NCBI GenBank assembly: GCA_039931635.1
Contig: JBDTRO010000194.1
Coordinates: forward strand, 1-24,733
Length of the DNA: 24,733 nucleotides
From: RBG-16-66-20 sp039931635
GTDB taxonomy: Bacteria; Pseudomonadota; Gammaproteobacteria; Burkholderiales; SG8-39
Direction of reading: 5' to 3'
Shown: positions 14,940-21,847 of the stretch, in pieces
How positions within the stretch are numbered: the stretch's first letter is position 1
Layout: every line of letters starts with the position of its first letter
Program-made: the position numbers and the translations under genes
The notes under the pieces: generated by a model
What the model was told of the DNA's origin: nothing
Database searches by the model: none
What the model saw: only the letters and a program-made list of their open reading frames with translations

Positions 14940-16564
14940 TTGAAATAGCGCCTGGTAACGAATAGCAGCGGTACCAGGCCGATCGCGACGATCACCAGCG
15001 AGGGCAGCGCCGCTTCGGCCAGGCGCTCGTCCTTCGCAAGGTTGAAGGCTTCGATAGCCAGGGTGTCGAAGTTGAAGGGCCGCAGCGCGAACGTGGCGGG
15101 CAGCTCCTTCATCACGTCCACGAACAGCAGCAGCGCCGCGCTCGCGAGGCTGGAGGCGAGCAGCGGCGCGTGCACGCGCGCCAGCGTTCCCGCGGGCGTC
15201 GCCCCCAGGCTGCGCGCCGCGTCATCCATGCGCGGCGTGATCTTGGCCAGCCCCGCCTCGACCGTCTGCAGCGCCACCGCCAGGAAACGCACCAGGTAGG
15301 CATACACGAGCGCGACGACGGTGCCGGTGAACAGCAGGCCCGGCTTGATACTGAATGCCGCCTCGATTCCGCCGGCGATCCAGTTGTCCAACCGGCCCAG
15401 CGGCACCAGCACGCCCACCGCGATCACCGCGCCCGGAATCGCATAGCCGATAGCGGCGGCGCGATTGGCGAGCGAAATCACGTACGCTGCACGGCCACGC
15501 GACAGGCGGGCCGCATAGGCCATCGCGGTCGCGAGCATCACGCCCGCCGCCGCGGCGAGTCCCGCCAGCACGAAGCTGTTGCCGATGAGCGCCAGCAGGC
15601 GCGCGCTCAGTTGCGCCTGCGGATCGGACCACGCGAGGTGGATGAGCAGCACCGCTGGCAGCACGAAGCCAAGCAGCACCGGCAGCGCGCAAGCCAGGCA
15701 GGCGAGCGACGCGGCGATGCCCCTGAGCCGTTCCGGCGGCGAGGGCTTGCGCGTCGCGCTCGCGTAGGCGGCGCGCCCGCGGTTGGCGCGCTCGATCGCG
15801 AGCACCATGAAGACGAAAACCAGCAGACACACCGACAACTGGCCCGCGGCCGTGCTGTCGCCCATCGACATCCACGCCTTGAAGATGCCGGTGGTGAACA
15901 CTTCCAGCGCGAAATACGACACGGTGCCGAAATCGGCCAGCGTTTCCATCAGCGCGAGCGCGACGCCGGCGGCGATCGCCGGGCGCGCGATCGGCAGCGC
16001 CACGCGGCGAAAACTGCCCCAGGCCGACAGGCCGGCGAGGCGACCCGCCTCCAGCGCGCTGCGCGAAACGTCGCGAAACGCGGTGCGCGCGAGCAGGTAG
16101 ACGTAGGGGTAGAGCGCGAAGGCGAGCATCGCCGCGGCGCCGGGGATCGAGCGGATTTCCGGAAACCAGTATTCGCGCGCCTGCCAGCCGGTCGCGGCGC
16201 GCAACGCCGATTGAACCGGTCCTGTGAACTGCAGCCAATCCGTGTAGGCATAGGCCATGACGTAGGCAGGCATCGCGAGCGGCAGCACCAGCGCCCATTC
16301 GAGCACGCGCTGTCCCGGAAACCGGTACGCCGTCACCAGCCACGCACTCAATACGCCGATCGACAGCACGCCTGCCGCGACGAGCAGGACCAGCAGCGCG
16401 GTGTTGGCGACGTACTGGCCGAGCACCGTGCGCGCGAGATGCGCCCAGGTATCGCCCGCCGGGCCGAACACGCTCGCGACCACCGCCAGGATCGGCAGAA
16501 GGATCAGTGCGGCAGCTCCCAGGGATATCGCCCCTAGAAATCCAACCCTTTGAAAATAAAGCAT
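14924..16564 (-). CDS. fbpB: Ferric iron ABC transporter permease
   Basis: Inner-membrane permease of the Fe3+ transporter, of the fused type with two copies of the six-helix unit. From ATG 16564 it has 546 residues and about 12 hydrophobic segments. Each half carries the EAA loop that contacts the ATPase: EAGRLAGLSAWGSFRRVALP in the first half and DAARSLGATPAGTLARVHAP in the second. An upstream in-frame TTG at 16579 is possible but would lie inside the operator palindrome. AGGA directly abuts the ATG, so the ribosome binding site is poor. It is divergent from fbpC and convergent with fbpA, an unusual layout for this transporter. Confidence 0.93.
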   Translation of the reverse strand: MLYFQRVGFLGAISLGAAALILLPILAVVASVFGPAGDTWAHLARTVLGQYVANTALLVLLVAAGVLSIGVLSAWLVTAYRFPGQRVLEWALVLPLAMPAYVMAYAYTDWLQFTGPVQSALRAATGWQAREYWFPEIRSIPGAAAMLAFALYPYVYLLARTAFRDVSRSALEAGRLAGLSAWGSFRRVALPIARPAIAAGVALALMETLADFGTVSYFALEVFTTGIFKAWMSMGDSTAAGQLSVCLLVFVFMVLAIERANRGRAAYASATRKPSPPERLRGIAASLACLACALPVLLGFVLPAVLLIHLAWSDPQAQLSARLLALIGNSFVLAGLAAAAGVMLATAMAYAARLSRGRAAYVISLANRAAAIGYAIPGAVIAVGVLVPLGRLDNWIAGGIEAAFSIKPGLLFTGTVVALVYAYLVRFLAVALQTVEAGLAKITPRMDDAARSLGATPAGTLARVHAPLLASSLASAALLLFVDVMKELPATFALRPFNFDTLAIEAFNLAKDERLAEAALPSLVIVAIGLVPLLFVTRRYFKAARP

Positions 16565-16569
16565 TCCTG

Positions 16570-16598
16570 ATTCTAACAAGAATTATTCTTGTTAGAAT
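16570..16598. promoter_or_regulatory. Perfect 29-bp palindrome (14-1-14) between divergent fbpB and fbpC
   Basis: The left arm ATTCTAACAAGAAT and its exact reverse complement flank a single central T. Each end gives a TAGAAT -10-like hexamer, one per strand, directed at fbpC (16593-16598) and fbpB (16570-16575). It is only a partial match to the Fur 7-1-7 consensus (4 of 7 per arm). It is best read as a shared operator/promoter; the regulator is unknown. Confidence 0.75.
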
Positions 16599-16605
16599 AA
16601 ACACC

Positions 16606-17682
16606 ATGCAACCGATACTGGATATCCAGGATCTGCATCACGCCTACGAGGGCGACCCCGCGGGCCACGAGGCGGTGCGAGGCCTGTCGTTCTCGCTTGC
16701 CTCCGGCACGATCGGCTGCCTGCTGGGGCCCAGTGGTTGCGGCAAGACCACCGTGCTTCGCTGCATCGCCGGGTTCGAGACGCCAAGCGCCGGCCGCATT
16801 CTGCTCAACGGCGTAGTGGTGTCCTCGGCCGTCACCAGCCTGCCGCCGGAGAAACGCCGCATCGGCATGGTGTTCCAGGAGCACGCGCTGTTTCCGCACC
16901 TGACGGCCGCGCGAAATATTGAATTCGGCCTTTCCGAAAGGAATGAAATCCAGGGCCGCGTGCTGGAACTCGCCGCGCTCACCGGCATCACCGACCTGCT
17001 GCAGAAGTTCCCGCATGAACTCTCCGGCGGCCAGCAGCAGCGCGTTGCGCTGGCGCGCGCGCTCGCGCCCCGGCCCGACCTGTTGCTGCTGGACGAACCG
17101 TTCTCGAACCTCGACACGGGTCTGCGCGAGCGCCTGTCGCACGAGCTGCGCGACATCATCAAGGCTTCCGGCGCCACCGCGGTCCTGGTGACGCACGACC
17201 AGAACGAGGCCTTCGCGATGGCCGACGAGATCGGCGTGCTGCGCGAAGGCCGTATCGAGCAGTGGGACAACGCCTACAACCTGTACCACCGTCCGGCGAA
17301 CCGATTTGTCGCCGACTTCGTCGGCCAGGGCGTGTTCCTGCCGGCCAAGGTGCTGAATCCGAAGCAGATCGAGATCGAACTGGGCGTGCTCGAGGGCGAC
17401 ATCCCGCACGCCTGCCAGATTGGTTGCGAGGTCTGCGGCAAGGGCTGCCTCGCCGATGTGCTGCTGCGTCCCGACGACATCATCCACGACGATGACGCGC
17501 CGACCAGGGCGGAGGTGGTGCACAAGGCGTTCCGCGGCGCGGAGATCATGTACACGCTGAAGCTGGAGAGCGGCCGGAAGGTGCTGGCCCTGGTGCCCAG
17601 CCATCACAACCACGCGCTTGGCGAGCGCATCGGCATCCGCCTTGACGTCGACCACGTGGTGGCCTTCGCGCCACAGCGCTAG
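16606..17682 (+). CDS. fbpC: Ferric iron ABC transporter ATP-binding protein
   Basis: ATPase that drives FbpB. Its 358 residues carry Walker A GPSGCGKT (41-48), Q-loop (VFQEHALFPHLT), signature LSGGQ (139-143), Walker B LLLLDEP (159-165) and switch His197. The C-terminal regulatory/TOBE part is from about 240. A CX3CX2CX3C cluster (Cys 270, 274, 277, 281) sits just before VLLRPDD, the conserved start of the last beta domain. The ATG at 16606 lies eight bases after the palindrome and has no Shine-Dalgarno; the open frame reaches 16507 but the extra residues have no family match. It ends one base from the convergent tonB stop. Confidence 0.95.
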   Translation: MQPILDIQDLHHAYEGDPAGHEAVRGLSFSLASGTIGCLLGPSGCGKTTVLRCIAGFETPSAGRILLNGVVVSSAVTSLPPEKRRIGMVFQEHALFPHLTAARNIEFGLSERNEIQGRVLELAALTGITDLLQKFPHELSGGQQQRVALARALAPRPDLLLLDEPFSNLDTGLRERLSHELRDIIKASGATAVLVTHDQNEAFAMADEIGVLREGRIEQWDNAYNLYHRPANRFVADFVGQGVFLPAKVLNPKQIEIELGVLEGDIPHACQIGCEVCGKGCLADVLLRPDDIIHDDDAPTRAEVVHKAFRGAEIMYTLKLESGRKVLALVPSHHNHALGERIGIRLDVDHVVAFAPQR

Positions 17683-17683
17683 C

Positions 17684-18409
17684 TTATTTCTCTCCGTCCT
17701 TCAGGAAGAAATCCACCGGAAATTCGACGCTAAAGGCCTTGCCGCGCAGCGCCGGCGGAATCGTCGCCTTCGACTTCGCGGTGCGGATCATGGCCATGGC
17801 TTCGTCGTCCAACACCGAACGCCCGGCACCCTTCTTCACGGTGAGCGAGGAGATCGCGCCGTCTTCGCCGATGACGATGCGCAGCTCTACCCTGCCCTCC
17901 CAGTTGTTGTCCTGCGCGACGCGCGGATACCGCTTGTAGCGCCGCGCAAGATCCATCAGCTCGAGCCGGAACTGCGCAACGGTGCCGGGGTCGGGCCCGC
18001 TCGCGGCTTGGGCTGCAGGCTGCGCTTCGATTCGCGCGACCGGCGCCTGCGACGCCGACGGAACTACGAAGGCAGGTTCCGGCGCTTGCTTGGACGGCTC
18101 AACGCTTAGAACAGGTGTCGCGACCACAGGCGCGGCGACGACGGGCTGCGGCACGGGCCTGACGGCGGGCGACGGCCTGGAAGTGAACGGCCGCAGCGGA
18201 ACAGGCTCCACCTTCGGCACGACCGGATCGGGACGCCTGGGCTCGGCGAGATGCGCGGTCAGCGGCGGCGCGGGAAGCTGCCGTTTCGCCTCGCGCAGAA
18301 CCGGCAGCAGAAACAGCAGCAGCGCGTGCAGCACGAGCGAAGCCAGCACCGCCAGCGCGAGCAGGCGGTGCTGCCGGTCTTCTACCCCCGCGTCCCAAGG
18401 GCTCGCCAG
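17684..18409 (-). CDS. tonB: TonB-family energy transducer
   Basis: Periplasm-spanning protein that passes proton-motive energy to outer-membrane receptors for iron complexes and similar cargo. It has a short N-terminus, one membrane helix (ALAVLASLVLHALLLFLLP), a long Pro/Ala/Val-rich linker, and a C-terminal TonB domain (KRYPRVAQDNNWEGRVELRIVIGEDGAI, then LDDEAMAMIRTAKSKATIPPALRGKAFSVEFPVDFFL). The start is uncertain. GTG at 18349 would cut into the membrane helix and has no ribosome binding site. CTG at 18409 has GGAG five bases upstream and restores a normal cytoplasmic N-terminus (DRQHR before the helix), so I extend the gene to there. It overlaps the end of the molybdenum hydroxylase gene. 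No exbB/exbD or receptor is in the window. Confidence 0.85.
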   Translation of the reverse strand: MASPWDAGVEDRQHRLLALAVLASLVLHALLLFLLPVLREAKRQLPAPPLTAHLAEPRRPDPVVPKVEPVPLRPFTSRPSPAVRPVPQPVVAAPVVATPVLSVEPSKQAPEPAFVVPSASQAPVARIEAQPAAQAASGPDPGTVAQFRLELMDLARRYKRYPRVAQDNNWEGRVELRIVIGEDGAISSLTVKKGAGRSVLDDEAMAMIRTAKSKATIPPALRGKAFSVEFPVDFFLKDGEK

Positions 18410-20712
18410 ACTTTCTCCGCCGTGATCGGCATTTCGATGTGCTGCACGCCGCGATCGGCAAGCGCATCCAGCACTGCATGCACCACCGCCGGCGTGGCGC
18501 CGATGGTGCCGAGCTCGCCCACGCCCTTCACCCCCAGCAGGTTGGTCTTGCAGGGTACGCTTTCGTCGAAGTCATTCGCCATTGCCGGGAACTGGTCGGC
18601 GCGCGGCACGCAGTAATCCATCAGCGAGCCGGTAAGCAGCTGCCCGCTTTCGGCGTCATACGCCACCTGCTCCCAGAGCGCCTGGCCTGCGCCCTGCGCG
18701 ATGCCGCCCTGCACCTGCCCCTCGACGATGGAGCGGTTGATGATGCGGCCGATGTCGTCGACGCTGGTGATTTTCGCGAGCTCGACCACGCCGGTATCCG
18801 GATCGATCTCCACCTCGATCACCTGCGCGCCATTCGGCCAGGACGGCGCCGAGGGCGTCTGCGTCGCCGAGACGCGGATCAGCTTCTGCGCCTGCCTGCC
18901 TGCGAGTTCCGCCAGGCCGATCGAGCGATCGGTGCCCGCAATGGCGAATCGCCCGTCGCGGTACTCGATGTCCGGCGCCGCCGCTTCCAGCACCTCGGCG
19001 GCGAGTTCCTTGCCGCGCGCGACCACCTTGTGGCCCGCCGCCACCACCGCCGAGCCGCCCACGAACGCCGAGCGCGAGCCGACGCTGCCGACGCCGTTCG
19101 CGCGGTCGGTGTCGCCCTGCACTATTTTTATTTTCTCGAAGGAAATGCCCAGCACTTCCGACACCAGCTGCGTGTAGCTGGTTTCCAAACCCTGGCCCAT
19201 CGCCATGGTGCCGGAAAACACCGTCACCGTGCCGTCCGCAGAGACCTCGATGTCCACCGTCTCGGTGGGCAGCGCGCCGGTCCATTCGAGATAGGAAGCC
19301 AGGCCGCGGCCGCGCAGCTTGCCATTCTGCCTTGAGATTTTATTTCTCTTCTCAAAATCATGCCACTCGGAAAGAGCAAGTACCCGTTCGAGAATCTTCG
19401 CGAATTCTCCTGCGTCGTAGGTATCGCCCATGTGCGTCTGGTACGGAAACGCCGTGGGCGCGATGAAATTGCGCCGCCGGATCTCCGCCGGGTCGAGCTT
19501 CATCTCGCGCGCGGCCTTGTCCAGCAGGCGCTCCATCAGGAAGTTCGCCTCGGGCCGACCGGCTCCCCGGTACGCGCCGGTCGCCATGGTGTTGGTGAGC
19601 ACGCCGCGGATGAAATAGTCCACTGCCGGCACGTGATAGACGGACGTCAGCACCTTGGGGCCCACCACGAGCGGAATCATCGCGGTCGAGCCCACCGGCA
19701 CCGAACCGAAATTGCCCAGCATCTCCATTTTCAGCGCCAGCACCTTGCCCGCCGCATCAAGCGCCAGCCAGGCCTTGAAATGCTGGTCGCGGCCCATGTG
19801 CGCGGCGAGGAACTCCTCGCTGCGCTCGGCGCGCCACTTCACCGGCCGCGCGAGCTTGCGCGCCGCGTAGCAGGCGATCGCGTCCTCGGGATAGAGCCCG
19901 GTTTTCATGCCGAAACCGCCGCCGAGATCCCCGACCACGACGCGGAACTGATCCGGCTTCGCCTTGAACACCGCGGCCAGTGAGTCGCGCGTGCCGGTCG
20001 GCTGCTGCGTCTGCGTGTAGATCGTCCAGCGCGCGCCTTCGTATTGCGCCAAGGTGCAGCGTGGCTCGAGCGGCATGGCCGAAACGCGCTGGTTGTGCAG
20101 CGCCAGCTCCGTGACATGCGCCGCCTTCCCCATTGCCTGCGCCACCGCGGCCGCATCGCCATAGCGGATTTGCGCGGAAATATTGCCCGGCGCCTCGACC
20201 CAGATCTGCGGCGCGCCCGGCTCGATCGCCTTCTGCGGACTCACCACCGCGGGCAGTTCCTCGTACTCGATCGCCACCAGCTCGGCCGCGTCCATGGCCT
20301 GCATACGCGTCTCCGCCAACACCGCGGCCACGGGATGGCCGGCATAGAACGCCACGCCATCCGCGAGTGGCGTACGCAGCGGCGCGCCCATCGGCTCTCC
20401 GTCCGGCCGCTTGAAGAGCGGCGGGATCGGGATATGGCCCAACCCATCGGCCTTCAGATCCGCCGCCGTATATACCGCAACTACGCCCGGTGCCTTGCGC
20501 GCCTCGGCGACGTCAATGCTCGCGATGCGTGCGTGCGCATGAGGCGAGCGCAGCACCACCATCCAGGCCTGGCCCGGCAGGTCGCGGTCGTCGCTGTAGA
20601 GGCCTTTGCCGACCAGGAGGCGATCGTCCTCCAGGCGCTTTTGCGAGCGCGAAGAACCGAAGCGTGCGGAAGCGGGATCGAACTGGGTGGCGGGAGCGGC
20701 GGGTGCGTTCAT
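18382..20712 (-). CDS. Molybdenum hydroxylase large subunit (xanthine/aldehyde oxidase, form II CODH-like)
   Basis: Catalytic subunit of the xanthine dehydrogenase/CO dehydrogenase family, which holds the molybdopterin-cytosine dinucleotide. The 776 residues contain GDLGGGFGMK (261-270, Mo-cofactor loop), AYRGAGR (380-386) and GVGELG with the catalytic Glu733. AYRGAGR is the motif of form II (CoxL-like) enzymes; true CO oxidisers of form I have AYxCSFR, so CO oxidation should not be assumed. The start is set at ATG 20712 (MNAPAAPATQFDP), just before conserved sequence, although the frame is open to 20943. The FAD and 2Fe-2S partner subunits are absent on both sides, so it is an orphan here. 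tonB overlaps its 3' end. Confidence 0.9.
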   Translation of the reverse strand: MNAPAAPATQFDPASARFGSSRSQKRLEDDRLLVGKGLYSDDRDLPGQAWMVVLRSPHAHARIASIDVAEARKAPGVVAVYTAADLKADGLGHIPIPPLFKRPDGEPMGAPLRTPLADGVAFYAGHPVAAVLAETRMQAMDAAELVAIEYEELPAVVSPQKAIEPGAPQIWVEAPGNISAQIRYGDAAAVAQAMGKAAHVTELALHNQRVSAMPLEPRCTLAQYEGARWTIYTQTQQPTGTRDSLAAVFKAKPDQFRVVVGDLGGGFGMKTGLYPEDAIACYAARKLARPVKWRAERSEEFLAAHMGRDQHFKAWLALDAAGKVLALKMEMLGNFGSVPVGSTAMIPLVVGPKVLTSVYHVPAVDYFIRGVLTNTMATGAYRGAGRPEANFLMERLLDKAAREMKLDPAEIRRRNFIAPTAFPYQTHMGDTYDAGEFAKILERVLALSEWHDFEKRNKISRQNGKLRGRGLASYLEWTGALPTETVDIEVSADGTVTVFSGTMAMGQGLETSYTQLVSEVLGISFEKIKIVQGDTDRANGVGSVGSRSAFVGGSAVVAAGHKVVARGKELAAEVLEAAAPDIEYRDGRFAIAGTDRSIGLAELAGRQAQKLIRVSATQTPSAPSWPNGAQVIEVEIDPDTGVVELAKITSVDDIGRIINRSIVEGQVQGGIAQGAGQALWEQVAYDAESGQLLTGSLMDYCVPRADQFPAMANDFDESVPCKTNLLGVKGVGELGTIGATPAVVHAVLDALADRGVQHIEMPITAEKVWRALGTRG

Positions 20713-20740
20713 GTGTGGGGAAAATATGTGTGGGGAAAAT
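20711..20740. repeat. 15-bp perfect tandem duplication at the start of the molybdenum hydroxylase gene
   Basis: ATGTGTGGGGAAAAT occurs twice in direct succession (20711-20725 and 20726-20740, plus strand). On the minus strand it lies directly upstream of, and reaches into, the ATG of the hydroxylase gene. Looks like a recent duplication in the 5' leader. Confidence 0.9.
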
Positions 20741-20761
20741 AGCAGAATTAACAGCGGGATT

Positions 20762-20785
20762 AAAAACGCCCCTCTCAAAGGGGCG
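20762..20785 (-). terminator. Rho-independent terminator of the two-domain hypothetical gene
   Basis: Read on the minus strand, a seven-base-pair stem (CGCCCCT/AGGGGCG) with a five-base loop is followed directly by TTTTTAA. It lies 28 bases past the stop of the gene at 20813 and upstream of the molybdenum hydroxylase gene. That separates the two transcription units. Confidence 0.85.
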
Positions 20786-20812
20786 CCATCGTTGCCATCA
20801 GGGTTCCCAAGT

Positions 20813-21454
20813 TTACTCGGTTTCGACGTGCCGCCGCGGCCAGATCCGACCGCCTTCGAACGGCGAACCTGCCGCGTGAACCGCGCCTTCCGGAAACGCC
20901 GCTGGCGCATTCCGAAGCGCTTCCTCCGACGCGAACTCTTCAAACAGAGCGTACTTACCCGTACCGAGTACCGCCAGCAGCAGTCGCGCGCGCATCGCGC
21001 CGGGACACGCGCCGATCCGCTCGAAACGGTGCTGCACTACCCACGCGGCAGCCGCGTCCTCGGCTCCGCCGCCTTGCACGTCGTAGTGCATAAACCGGAG
21101 GAATGGTGCGGGCTCCATCCCCCGCGCGCAGCCTGCTTTGTCCCGGCTGGGCGTGCGCGTCACCTCGGCGAATATCGACGTCGCCGCGCCGGCGCGCAGG
21201 CCGACCATCTCGCGCGTCAGCGCATCCTGCCGCGACTTCAACTGTCCCGGCGTCGGCGAAAGAAACACGCCCGCATCCGCCGCTCCGAAAAAAGCGAGAT
21301 GCCGTTCGCCCTTCAGGCTGCGATAGTGCGCCGCCCACGCGTAGCCGGGCCGCGCGAGCTTCTCCGGGATATGCACGCCGTGAAACCAGTCAATGTAGGC
21401 GTCGACGCGCGCGGCGTCGATGCCGTAGGAAACCGCCCAGATGGACCGGTTCAT
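20813..21454 (-). CDS. Uncharacterised protein, probable tandem dimeric alpha/beta-barrel (EthD-like)
   Basis: I do not recognise this family with certainty. The 213 residues from ATG 21454 seem to hold two ferredoxin-like repeats. The first has WAVSYGIDAARVDAYIDWFHGVHIPEKLARPGYAWAAHYR with a late strand SIFAEV; the second has FLRFMHYDV, HRFERIGACPGAMRARLL and KYALFEEFAS. The pattern WFxxVHIPEKL...PGY resembles EthD/DUF4286-type small barrels, often monooxygenase- or isomerase-like. There is no signal peptide and no cofactor motif. The start was chosen at MNRSIWAV; an earlier ATG at 21505 is possible. A terminator follows it. Function unknown. Confidence 0.7.
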   Translation of the reverse strand: MNRSIWAVSYGIDAARVDAYIDWFHGVHIPEKLARPGYAWAAHYRSLKGERHLAFFGAADAGVFLSPTPGQLKSRQDALTREMVGLRAGAATSIFAEVTRTPSRDKAGCARGMEPAPFLRFMHYDVQGGGAEDAAAAWVVQHRFERIGACPGAMRARLLLAVLGTGKYALFEEFASEEALRNAPAAFPEGAVHAAGSPFEGGRIWPRRHVETE

Positions 21455-21847
21455 GTGGTGCGCCCCTATTGACCGCAACAGATTTCGAGGCGCCCCTGGA
21501 AGCACGCACCCAATTTCTTCATTTCATGAAACGCAATGCTATCAAGCTCGCGGTACTTGCAGGCATCGGGTTCACGGTCCCGACGAAGCTCAAAAAAACG
21601 CGGTTATGGCACATATGCGGCACTCTCTTTTCTCGACTTCGCGTTCCCGCCGGCAGTCTTGGCCGGATTGCAGGCACACGACCTAAGCCTCGCTTAAGAC
21701 TGCCTCCGGAAGATGCGGGCGATCAACGGGCAAATTGCGCACAAGGCGAAGCGAATCAAATGGTACGCGATGGCGTGGGATACCTATCTGCCGTCGCCAC
21801 TGTCTTCGCTCTAGGCGCCGGCTTCTTTCGCAGCGAGAATAGCGCGC
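21455..21847. other. Intergenic regulatory region upstream of the two-component operon
   Basis: About 390 bases between the divergent hypothetical gene and the response regulator. It contains one CTTAAG-type box (21682-21698). An in-frame stretch from 21526 starts like a signal peptide (MKRNAIKLAVLAGIGFTVP) but has no ribosome binding site and becomes low-complexity, so I do not call it a gene. No sigma-70 promoter stands out. Confidence 0.6.
21682..21698 (+). promoter_or_regulatory. QseB/PmrA-type box A (upstream of response regulator)
   Basis: CCTAAG-CCTCG-CTTAAG matches the PmrA/BasR consensus YTTAAK-N5-YTTAAK with one mismatch. It is 150 bases before the response-regulator start, suggesting autoregulation. 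Confidence 0.6.

Noticed and set aside
15170..16537. 455-residue plus-strand frame opposite fbpB
   Set aside because: Highly Arg/His/Gln-rich shadow of fbpB, no start signal or homology pattern.
18382..20712. Carbon monoxide dehydrogenase (true CO oxidiser)
   Set aside because: The active-site motif is AYRGAGR (form II), not AYxCSFR, and coxM/coxS are absent.
20713..20943. Upstream extension of the molybdenum hydroxylase with a hydrophobic stretch (IPLLILLFSPHIFSPH), like a signal peptide
   Set aside because: It is encoded by the terminator and the tandem repeat region, and conserved sequence begins at 20712; these enzymes are normally cytoplasmic.
21713..21814. 33-residue small ORF (MRAINGQIAHKAKRIKW...) in the leader of the response regulator
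   Set aside because: GGAAG lies directly against the ATG with too little spacing and nothing else supports translation; a chance frame is likely.
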